DNA of 64,000 bases from contig JALMGJ010000005.1 in the NCBI GenBank assembly GCA_023362775.1, positions 62,377,463-62,441,462 of the forward strand. Reading direction: 5' to 3'. Below the pieces are notes generated by a model, which worked only from the letters and a program-made list of their open reading frames with translations, did no database searches and had not been told where the DNA came from. The position numbers and the translations under genes are program-made. This document shows positions 1 through 9,157 of the stretch, in pieces (within the stretch, counting starts at the first letter, position 1; the number at the start of each line of letters is the position of its first letter). This stretch comes from Charina bottae. Taxonomy: Eukaryota; Chordata; Lepidosauria; Squamata; Charinaidae.

Positions 1-715
1 AAATCTGAATGCATGCCAGCATGTGCAGTGGTTTATAGATTCAAAATAATAAAACAGTGAAAATGACAGGTGCAGAAATTTGGACACCATTTTGTTGATC
101 CATTTTGTTTTTGTTTTTACTGTAAAGAAGTTAACTAGGCCCAAAAAGGTGATTAGGCCTATACAGTAACTAACGAGGTAAAGACAATTTCAGAGGGGAA
201 CAAATACTTTGACCCTTCTAACCTCTCAGGTTACAATTATTATTCTGTCTGCCCTCAATTACCATGAGCTTCTTTAAGCAGCTGTCAAGTACTGAAAATG
301 AAGATAATTCGCTCTTACAAAGCAAGGGAAATATATAGAAAAAAATCTCTAAATGCTTCCAGCTAACCATTTCCACTGTGAGATACATTGTTAAGAAAAA
401 GAAAGTACATGATGGAACCGCTGAAGGGAAGGGAAGGACAGGAAGATCAAAAAAATCTCTTCCACAACTGTCTAAAAACTGGCCAGATCTGCAAATCAAA
501 ATCCAATCACTGCAAACAATCTGCTGAAAAGTTTAGCTGATACTGAAGTCGTTGTCCACAAGTCCAGAGTACAGGATGGCTTATACAGCATGCAACGCTG
601 CCATCCTTTCTGTATCCCAGGTGAGGTGGTGAGGATGACTTAGCATTACATTGCCTGACCAAAATGCTTGAAATCAACCATGCAAAAACCAACATGGCTG
701 AATTTACTAAGTGGT
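1..715 (+). mobile_element. Tc1/mariner element, 5' half relic
   Basis: The stretch reads like the 5' noncoding part and N-terminal transposase region of a Tc1/mariner element. It has a line of the type 'caaatactttgaccc' at 208-222, followed from about 330 by degraded codons for the helix-turn-helix and the GRPK-like hinge (STVRYIVKK, then GKGRTGRSKK). Stops and frameshifts are frequent and no long frame survives. A middle transposase fragment on the same strand lies at 11,375-11,700, so the two may be parts of one copy split by later insertions. The outer terminal repeat lies outside the window or is lost. The boundary near 640-715 is uncertain. Confidence 0.5.
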
Positions 716-734
716 GCACTAACTCACCTTTATG

Positions 735-1265
735 CCTTTGAGTCAGTGGTTTCCCACTGCCTGTTTCCTAGGGCTGAGAGAGGATGACTGGCCCAAGGTC
801 ACCCAGCTGCTTTTGTGCCTAAGGCAGGACTTGTTGTTGTTGTTGTTCAGTCGTGTCCAACTCTTTGTGACCTCATGGACCATAGCACGCCAGGCCTTCC
901 TGACCTCCACTGTCTCCCGGAGTTTACTCAAATTCATGTTCATTACATCGGTGATGCTATCTAACCATCTCATCCTCTGCCCTCCCCTTCTCCTTTTGCC
1001 TTCAGTCTTTCCCAGCATCAGGGTCTTTTCCAGTGAGTCCTCTCTTCGCATTAGGTGGCCAAAGTATTTGAGCTTCAGCTTCAGTATCTGTCCTTCCAAT
1101 GAGCAGTCAGAGTTGATTTCCTTCAGGATTGACTGATTTGACCTCCTTGCAGTCCAAGGGACTCTTAAGAGTCTTCTCCAGCACCACAGTTCGAAAACAT
1201 CAATTCTTCGGTGCAGGACTAGAATTCACCATCTCCCCATTTCTAGCCTGGTGCCTTAACTGCTG
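735..1265 (-). repeat. tRNA-derived SINE split by BovB
   Basis: Two pieces of one SINE, 735-831 and 1221-1265, match the same family seen at 18,310-18,545 (-), 23,679-23,915 (+) and 30,325-30,530 (+). Shared lines include 'cctgtttcctagggctgag' and 'tctagcctggtgccttaac', the latter being the reverse complement of the tRNA-like A-box region. The halves are separated exactly by a BovB fragment with an 8-bp duplication GCAGGACT at 824-831 and 1213-1220. The family is Pol III type and the 23.68-kb copy has a BovB-like tail. Confidence 0.6.
832..1212 (-). mobile_element. BovB (RTE) LINE, 5'-truncated 3' end
   Basis: The minus strand carries the C-terminal part of the BovB reverse transcriptase polyprotein. 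It is open from 1099 leftwards, with KLKLKYFGHLMRREDSLEKT and then LMLGKTEGKRRRG, RMRWLDSITD and VRKAWRAMVHEVTKSWTRL. This is the typical BovB end. The nucleotide sequence further 5', including 'cagtccaaggga' and 'caattcttcgg', is also very close to ruminant BovB as I know it. The insert stops at a TTG-repeat/'cagtcg' tail at 832 and is flanked by the 8-bp duplication GCAGGACT. It is a 381-bp, heavily 5'-truncated, non-functional copy. BovB is known for horizontal transfer between squamates and ruminants, which supports a reptile host. Confidence 0.88.
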
Positions 1266-1689
1266 AAAGAAAGGCAAAACTGGCTCATTCCCCTTAATAT
1301 TGGGGCAGGCAAAAACATCCAGATTGGGCAAGGAAAGGCATTTAAATACCTTTCAGTATCTATTTTCTACCTCCTGGAAACCCCAGTCCTCAGATGTTAT
1401 GCTCTATGCATGAAAAGCTTCCAAAGCAATCATCAGATACTGTGATGGAATATTTAACAGAGGAAGGGAGGAACACAGAGAAGGGAGAAAGTCTGTAACA
1501 GAACGTACAACTGACCTCAGAGAAGGAAAGAGCAAACCCTTAAGGAGGGACTTGCAGAAGAGACTTCACTGTCCTGGGAAAGAGAGAAGTGTGAGAAAGA
1601 AACTGAAAATAACCTTGATTTTGTTTAATATAAGATGGGACAGAGACCAATACTAATACCTCCTATCAATAAAGATCTTTCCAGAAATC

Positions 1690-2060
1690 TGCCTATAAGG
1701 GCTTGACAGTTACACATGCTTTAAGAGATAACCATGTGCCTGCAACAATTCAACTTTTCAAAGCTAAAGTGCTAAGTCTTTTGCCGCATGGAACACAGTG
1801 TTGTGTGCATAAAAATATCCTTGTGGTAGAAGCAGTTCAGTCCAAATTCCAGAGGTCTCTGTCCAAATTCCTGGCTCTTGAATTCACAGATATACTTCTC
1901 TGATTAGAGGTTGGTTGTGCTCTGTTGAGGCTTGCCTGAGGCTCTTCCAGGTGAACTACTGGCTTAAATAAATATATGGGGGTAACTCCCTAGTCCATCT
2001 AGTATTGATTGACCAATACAATTCTCCAGCGAAGAAATAAGAAACATCAGATGTGGGCTA
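1690..2060 (+). mobile_element. R4/Dong-like LINE relic, C-terminal part
   Basis: Translated in the frame starting at 1703 it gives VPATIQLFKAKVLSLL, then VEAVQSKFQRSL. This matches a LINE tail that also appears on the minus strand at 15.7-18.0 kb (YLPAAIKLFQAKSLAQL, LEAVQSRFLKL). The C-terminal end of the same type of element resumes at 3,720-4,010, so the intervening RTE and hAT sequences could be later insertions. Clade assignment to R4/Dong is from general resemblance only. Several stops are present; it is dead. Confidence 0.4.
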
Positions 2061-2229
2061 CTGTGGGCTCACCACCCCCTCCCCCAATTCATATCTATGC
2101 TGGGCTTAAACAAAGTCTGGAGCAAGGTCAAATGGAGAATTTTCAACTTTGATGTAAAAAAGGATGGACTTAACATCTCACAGCTCTCCTACAAAGAGCT
2201 CATGTATCGATCTTTCATCATCCGCAATA

Positions 2230-3290
2230 TTATGTTAGATGGATCTTGGCTGAATGCAAAGAATACCAGAAATAAGTTTACCTCTGCTTCATTGATTACG
2301 CAAAGGCGTTTGACTGTGTGGACCATAACAAGTTATGGTTAATATTACAAAGAATGGGAATCCCAGAGCACTTAATTGTACTCATGCAGAACCTGTACAC
2401 GGATCAAGAGGCAGTTGTTAGAACAGAAAACGGTGATACCGAGTGGTTCAAGATTGGAAAAGGTGTGCAGTAAGGTTGCTTCCTTTCACGCTATTTATTC
2501 AATGTGTACGCTGAACAAATAATTCGAGAAGCAGGAATGTATGAAGAAGAGCGGGGTATCAGAATTGGTGGAAGACTCATTAACAACCTACAATATGCAG
2601 ATGACACAACTTTGCTTGCTGGAAATGAAGAAGACTTGAAGTACTTGCTGATGAAGATCAAAGACTGTAGACAGCAATACGGACTACATTTGAATGTGAA
2701 GAAGATGAAGATTCTCACAAATGGACCAATAAGTAATGTCACAATAAATGGAGAAGAAATTGAAGTTGTCAACTATTTCATTCTACTCGGATCAACGATC
2801 AATGCCAAGGGAAGTAGTAATCAAGAAATCAGACGATGTATCACGCTGGGAAAATCTGCCATCCAAGACCTATCTAAGGTTTTCAGAAGTAAAGACATCA
2901 GTCTAAAAACAAAGGTGTGTCTGACTCATGCTATGGTTTTCTCAATTGCCACATATGCCTGTGAAACTTGGACATTAAAAAAAGAAGATAGAAGAATTGA
3001 TGCATTTGAATTGTGGTGTTGGCGAAGATGGTACTGAAAGTACCATGGACTGCCAGAAGAAGAAACAAATCAGTTTTAGAAGAAATACAACCAAAATGTT
3101 AGAGGCGAGGATAACTAGGATTAGACTCTCATACTTTGGGCACATTGTCAGGAAAGACCAATCGCTTGAAAAGGATATAATGTTTGGTAAAGTCGAGGGC
3201 CAGCGGAAAAGAGGAAGACCTTCAACACGATCGATTGACACAATTACTGCAACAATGGATTGTATTGCCAAATGTCTAAGCAGTGATCAG
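2230..3290 (+). mobile_element. RTE-clade LINE reverse transcriptase fragment
   Basis: The fragment encodes the middle and end of an RTE-type reverse transcriptase. Readable blocks are CFIDYAKAFDCVDHNKLW (about 2285), the GKGV.GCF block with the expected glutamine codon turned into TAA at 2471-2473, NNLQYADDTTLL with the YADD active site intact (about 2583-2618), and the C-terminal CETWTLKK..RIDAFELWCWRR block (about 2960-3030). After a stop at 3035-3037 the frame shifts and gives SYFGHIVRKDQSLEKDIM and GRPSTRSIDTI. It resembles BovB but is clearly more diverged than the piece at 832-1212, so it is an older or different RTE family. It is 5'-truncated near 2230 and non-functional. Confidence 0.82.
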
Positions 3291-3500
3291 GTGCTCAGGC
3301 AATTGGTTCTTTTAGATCCAGAGACAATATGCACGCCAGAGGATAAAGAAACTTTAGCCTTATTATAAACTTAAGCAAACAGATTTAAACAGAAAACACA
3401 GTTCAAACAGGAACACAGTTTAGGCAGATTATACAGAAGCATACAAAGCATAGCATACAGAAATACATACCAAAGCAAGTTGAAACCCAATCTCCTATAG

Positions 3501-3715
3501 CAGGGGTCCCCAACCTTTTTGGCACCGGGGACCGGTTCCATGGAAGACAATTTTTCCACGGACTGGGGGGTGGGGTTAGCAGGCGGGAGCCAATTATGCG
3601 GATGGGGGCGGGGTTTGCAGACGGGAGCCAATCGCACGGACCGGGGGTGGGGTTTGCAGGCAGGAGCCAATCTCACGCTCCTCGTCCCACCTCTCCGCCC
3701 TTCTTTCTTGATCTT
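3501..3715. mobile_element. hAT-type MITE, one end only
   Basis: Begins with the hAT-like terminus CAGGGGTCCCCAACC and continues with the same internal sequence as the complete copy at 37,894-38,169, in opposite orientation ('ggcaccggggaccggttcc', 'gaagacaatttttccac'). The interior repeats a line 'gcaggcgggagccaat' three times. The second terminus and its duplication are not found, so the copy is truncated where the LINE fragment at about 3,720 resumes. Confidence 0.6.
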
Positions 3716-3719
3716 TCAT

Positions 3720-4010
3720 ATAGGAGGGCATTCATAATGGCACACTTAGATGCTCTGGCTTCAATAGCATTGACTGGGAGATTCAATAACCCCTATCTAG
3801 AGCAATTATGCATATGTTCAGACATTGGAATTGAGACAGTTGCACAAGGACTTTTGAAATGCCCTATATATTATCCTTGGAGGATGGAGCTAATGTCAAA
3901 TTATCTGGACCAGCTCCAATAGGCAATGATGTGTTTCCTATTAAACAACTGAGTTAAGTCTTTAGGAAGGTGGCCACATTCTGTGCCATAGCAATGGCAG
4001 TCAGATACCA
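3720..4010 (+). mobile_element. R4/Dong-like LINE relic, extreme C-terminus
   Basis: The frame through 3737-3922 gives MAHLDALASIALTGRF, LEQLCICSDIGIETVAQG and LLKCPIYYPWRMEL. This is the cysteine-containing C-terminal tail (C-x-C ... H/Q..LL.CP) of the LINE also present on the minus strand at 15.7-18 kb. It is collinear with 1,690-2,060 and probably belongs to the same broken copy. It ends in ordinary AT-rich sequence. Confidence 0.42.
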
Positions 4011-5409
4011 CTGGGTCTGTATACAGTATAATACAGGCATGCTTAGCTTTTGCTGTGAATAGGCTTTATCTTGGATATCTTGCACTTTAATTTTGCTTTC
4101 TTGTTCAGATGGCAAGATGTTATAGTTAACAAGACAAAGTTAAGATATTTTGAGCCTCTTACCACAAAGTGCTCTTGTAAACTTAAGTGGTTCCAGTATT
4201 TTCAAATAAGCAGCACTGCACGGAAGAATTATGGAAACAAGAGGGAATATTGAGAAACTTGATTAAATTTGAAAATCTTCCAACACATAGTATCAAACAT
4301 TTGTTAGGCACAATGTATAATTTATTAATGAAACACAACTCAGAACCTGAACAAGTGAAATACTGTATGATTAAATGAATCCACAATCTGAATAGTTATA
4401 GAGATGGAACACTGCAAATTTCAATGGAAAAAAGAACATTAAATTCACCTTGAATATTATACCCAGAGAAAATTGGCACACAATGTTTTATTGCTGATAC
4501 ATCACTCCAGTCTTGATTGCTAAAATGAATAATTCTGTTTCCAAAAAAATGCTAGAAATACAATGAACAGTTTGGATCTTTTTCCCCCTATGCACTGACA
4601 ATGTTGTAAAGCTCAAGAGTACTGAAAAATAACCCATTGTAGAATAGAACAAATTTGAAAAGTCATAATCCCATTTCATTCTATTTTTATTAAACTTCAC
4701 AAAATCATACATTCCTTCAAAATATACTAAATTTGCATTGTATATGTTAATAGATGCAAGGATTTCATATGCTTTTTATTGGATGGAAGAATGGCTAACC
4801 AAATTGCGGGAGAATACTTAAAAGTCTAGAATAACTTTGTATTTAAAAAGTAAATCTGATATAGAATTCAGTTGGAAACCATTTTTAGACTACAATTTTA
4901 TACATGGAATTCTGCCACATCCAAAATTTGGCTTTTAGAATTTATATTCTAACTTGACATATAATCTACATAGAATTTACAGTATTGTCTTAATGTATTT
5001 GTTTATCAGCTATAGTTTCTCTTTCTCTCTTTTTTTTGAATGACTTCAGCTGTGTTAACCAAGTACCTTTAACGTTTAATAGACATTTTTGATTAGAAAA
5101 TGGATATGAAGTGTCTTATAGTATTATAAGCTTTAATAAAGAATTAGAGTATATTAGCCATATTTTAGATTTGTTTGCTATCTGCCTGTATTTTACTGTT
5201 TGTATGGTTTTTTTTATCTCTATTATCTATTTTTTATATTCTTTTAAACTTGCATTTGTATTGTCTTTTCCCTTTATTTCTTTATATAACAATAATTGAA
5301 CTATCACAATATTTCCTTTCTTCTTATTTTATTGATGTTATTATTTATTTTACATTATTTTATTATTTATTGCTTATATTATTTTATTATCATTATTTTA
5401 TTATTACAA
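4011..5409. other. No recognised gene; AT-rich spacer
   Basis: No coding feature is supported here. The last 250 bases (5160-5410) are a strongly T-rich ATTTT-like low-complexity tract on the + strand. The short open frames are chance frames in AT-rich DNA. Confidence 0.6.
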
Positions 5410-5915
5410 GGTCATTAACAATTTGCTGACAATCAAAAGGGTGGGAGCAGCATGGACCTCTGAGTCCTGCAAGGCGGCACTGATCAATCAACAGGACCGG
5501 GAACGTGCCCTCTCTAGCTGATCTCACCAGGCAGGTCGAAACATATGGAGAGAGGCAGTCCCTCGGGTAGCCAAGTCCTATGCGGTGAAGGGCTTTATAG
5601 GTGCAGTTTGTGAAGCAGTGGAGACACATGTACACATTGTAACACGCCCATCACTGCCTGAGCTGCGGACCAGCTGTAGCTTCCAAGCGGTCTTCAAGGG
5701 TAGCCCATGTAGAGTGCATTACAGTAGTCCAATCAAGAGGCATGAGGGACTGTCCAAAAGGCCTTCCAATCCAGGAACTGTTGCAGTTGGGACACCAGAT
5801 GAACCTGTGCAAAGGTCTTCTTGGCCACAGCTGCCACCTGCTCTTTGAGCAGGAGCTGACTCTACCAGGACCCCCAGACTGAGCATTAGTTTCACATGGG
5901 GAAATGCATCCCATT
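5410..5915 (-). mobile_element. L2 LINE fragment
   Basis: On the minus strand the frame gives YKALHRIGLGYPRDCLSPYV, a standard L2 C-terminal block. Further 5' (5651-5914) the sequence matches the antisense of other L2 copies here ('cggaccagctgtagcttcc' and 'gtagagtgcattacagtag'; compare 50,580-50,640 and 22,855-22,915). It abuts the LINE starting at 5,920 and is truncated at both ends. Confidence 0.72.
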
Positions 5916-6845
5916 ACAGACTAAAGCTTTGCTATCAAAAACAACCTTGTGAAGCTCTTGTCAGAAGTTCCCACTGGGATTAACGAACGACTCTCAACTC
6001 TCCGAATAAAACTCGCCAAAAACCAACAGGCAAATATCCTAAGTGCTTGCGCACCAACACTAGATGCAGATGAGGATATCAAGGAAAAATTTTATACCCA
6101 GCTGGACACCATCTTATCAGAGATACCAAAGGAGGATAAAATTATCCTCCTGGGCGATTTCAATGCAAGAGTTGGGCGTGACTTTGATTTGTGGCCAGGG
6201 ATCATTGGGAAAGAAGGAGTTGACAACAGCAACACGAATGGAATCTTACTTCTGACTAAATGTGCAGAATGACCTTGTCATTACTAACACACTCTTTCGC
6301 CAGAAAAATAAATGTAAAACATCTTGGAAGCACCCACGGTCGAAGCACTGGCATCTTTTAGATTATGTAATTGTCCGTGCTAGAGATCGCCGTGATGTAC
6401 TTCTCACCAGAGCCATGACGAGCACCGATGACTGCTGGACAGACCATTGATTAATTCGATCCACAATGGCCATAAAGATTGTCCCTCATCGTAGGCTCCA
6501 AGGAAGAAAACCAAGGTGTAAAATGAATACACTGGCCCTTCAATATTCTATTAAACGAGCTTGCTTTCAATCAACTCTCAAGGAACATCTGCCTATGGAA
6601 CTTCCTGAAAATGTTGAGGAACACTGGGTTAAATTGAAGACTTCTATTATTTCAGCCTGTGAACAAACTATCGGATACCAAACTAAGAGACATCAGGACT
6701 GGTTTGATGAGAACGATAGTGAGATTGAACATATTATTGACAAGAAAAGGAAAGCCTTCCGGATATGGCAAAAAGATATTAACTGTGCCGTTAAGAAAAA
6801 AATCTACGCCAGTGCAAAGGCAGAAGTCCAAAGAAGAACTAGAGA

Positions 6846-6962
6846 TTTTGCTTCTAGCTGTGCTCCTGCCCTCTGAAGATGCTGGCCACAGATGCTGGCG
6901 AAACGTTAGGAACCACAACTTCCAGAACACGGCCACACAGCCCGGAAGACCCACAACAGCCA
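6846..6962 (+). mobile_element. Penelope-like fragment with hammerhead motif
   Basis: A 117-bp insert in the LINE, flanked by a perfect 12-bp direct repeat AAGAACTAGAGA at 6834-6845 and 6963-6974. Excising one repeat plus the insert restores the LINE frame, so this is a real insertion. It contains CTGAAGA (6873-6879), a stem-loop, GAAAC (6900-6904) and then 'acacggccacacagcccgg'. From memory this is the line found all over lizard genomes at the ends of Penelope-like elements, which carry hammerhead ribozymes. No coding sequence is left. Confidence 0.75.
6870..6912 (+). ncRNA. Hammerhead-ribozyme-like motif
   Basis: The conserved core order CUGANGA - stem II - GAAA is present: CTGAAGA at 6873-6879 and GAAA at 6900-6903. 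Stem II is GCTGGC (6881-6886) against GCTGGC (6894-6899). It pairs only through two G-U wobbles in its centre, a compensated but weak helix. Stem III is very short, as described for Penelope-like element ribozymes. Self-cleavage cannot be judged from sequence. Confidence 0.5.
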
Positions 6963-7053
6963 AAGAACTAGAGAACTTAAGAACATATGGTGGATAAAAA
7001 AAGCTCAAGAAACCCAACATTTTGCAGATGCTCATGATGCACGGGGCTTTTTT

Positions 7054-9157
7054 TTTTTTTCCATAAGTTTTATTAAATTTTAAAATACATATTAAGAGCT
7101 AATACAAAAGAAAAGAAATAGAAATACAAAGTAAGAAAAAGGAAAAGAAAAAGTGAAGTCAAAAAATAACAAACAAAGAAAATATAGAAAATAGATGTCC
7201 TCCAATTTATCCTTGAACTTTAAGTACAACAATTAACTTTAAATGTTAGTCCTTCATACAATACACAGAAACTTTTCTTTGTCATATACCCTATGATTTC
7301 TATAATCCAATCTTCTGTTCTTCATATAGGTTTCGCCTTTCTTGATATCTTCCAACAATCCATCTCTGGTTTCTACTCCTTAGAATAGTAATCAAATGTT
7401 CATTGTTGCATCAATTAAATGTTTTCCATTTACTCTTTCCATTTTTACATCTATATTTATATCTTCAATAAAGTCCAATTAGTATAACAAATAAAGGCCT
7501 TATCTACGTCTAATAAAATACAGTATATTCTGTTCATGTTATGACTATATATTCCATTAATACATAATCTAACATATTACATAACATAATACATAATATA
7601 GCAAAAATACAAAACCTAACATAACATATAACCTAATACATACAACATATTCTTATAATAACCTACATTCTAATTCCATCTCATCATCTCATTGTCTTCT
7701 CATAAATGTGTCTCCAGAAAGAGTAATATATAATATCAACATATTTATTTATAATCTTGTATCTTACACTTAAAATATCATGTTTTTATGCATCTGTACA
7801 GTTTCTCATATCTGTGCTTACTCTGTGTACAATACCAAATCCGCATTTTCATTAACCTTGCATTCCAAATCAATATCAATAAATCTCCTGTTTAGGTTAT
7901 GCCAATATCACAATATGCAACTTGTTTATTTCTGTAACTCATGCGGGATGTCAAAATGTTTATTTTGCCATATCTATCAATTTGCATATTAAAATCTTCC
8001 TGTCTCAGCTGCCACAATGTATTTATGCCCAAACATTTAATAGACCACTTCCTGTAAAATATCATAATCTTCTTCTGTACCAATACATTCAAAGTCCTCT
8101 TTCCCTGTTTCTCTACTGATTCGAAAGGTCTTTCCTCTGTTTCTAAATCTGTCCCTTGTATCTTCTGTTCCTGAGCCACCAAAACTATTAATATACGTTC
8201 TATGGATTTCTTAATTTGCAAAAAATTTTTGCTGGTTTCTTCCTTAAAATCCTGAAGTGCTGTGAGAAATGCCATTATTTGTTGTTCAAACCGTAATCAG
8301 CTGCCGTAGCCAAAACAAAAATTTTTCTCAGGGAGCAGGGAACAGCTGTTCTATTATTTATCAATAATGTCTATTTCTTTAAGTGAGAAAAGCTTTTAAA
8401 GTAAAAGATGAAAAAATTCCACAGAGCAGTATTTCATGCAGTTTGTAAAAGGAAAGATGAAAATATATTCCAAATGAAAGATAGTCCTTTCTAAAAAAAA
8501 GTAGAAAAAGAAAAAAAAAAGGTAAAGAGGCACACATTCTCTATACTTTATTCTTTATTCTTCTTTATTCTTCAGGCTGCAAGCTGCTTAACCCAAACAA
8601 ACAATTTCTCAAAAGTCAGTTAGTTTGTCGAGTAAGAAATACCAACAAAGTCTCTTAAGTCCCAATTTCTCTGATACAAAAGAAAGGCAGAAAAATACAA
8701 ACTTGTTCACTATGTTGCCAAAATAAAATCTATCAAACTTCCACTCCAAGCCTGGCTGGCAGCTCGACAAGTCAGAGTTTCTCAGAGCTCTGAGCTCTGA
8801 GACCTGGCTAACTTTCTATCTTGTTTGCAGGGGTCTACAGACCACTGAAGTTTCCCCCTGGAGAAGGGGGAACCAGAAGATTGCTCACAGAGCCATTGTA
8901 ATTGCCCACTCCTGTTTTTCTTTGTTGTTTCCACCGCGGAGAAGAACGGGGTGAATGCAGTGAAATGGCCGAAAGAGGATCCTAGCTCTGCAGAGAACGT
9001 AAGTCTCTTGGGAGACACAAGAGTGACAGCCAGCTTTTAGACCACTTTATATTAGTTTTCTTTTTTAGATTAGTACATTTTTATTATCTAAAATTTATCT
9101 TTGGACTTCGTTCAAAATGTTGGCTAATTTTGTGTTTTCTTTGCTATAACTAATTTT
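7054..9157 (-). mobile_element. L1-type insert with ORF1-like remnant
   Basis: A 2.1-kb insertion in the zinc-finger LINE, flanked by the 18-bp direct repeat GATGCACGGGGCTTTTTT at 7036-7053 and 9158-9175. Read on the minus strand it ends with AATAAAACTTATGG followed by a poly(A) run (the T run at 7048-7060), the signature of L1-type reverse transcription. Its 5' third (about 8750-9157) is comparatively GC-rich. A 127-residue frame (7892-8275) is polar and possibly coiled-coil (KEETSKNFLQIKKSIERIL, VAQEQKIQGT), reminiscent of an L1 ORF1 protein. No reverse transcriptase is visible, so this may be a half-L1 type element with ORF1 only, or a deleted L1. Confidence 0.62.

Noticed and set aside
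743..1136. Overlapping plus-strand frame of 134 residues
   Set aside because: It is the antisense shadow of BovB and of the SINE.
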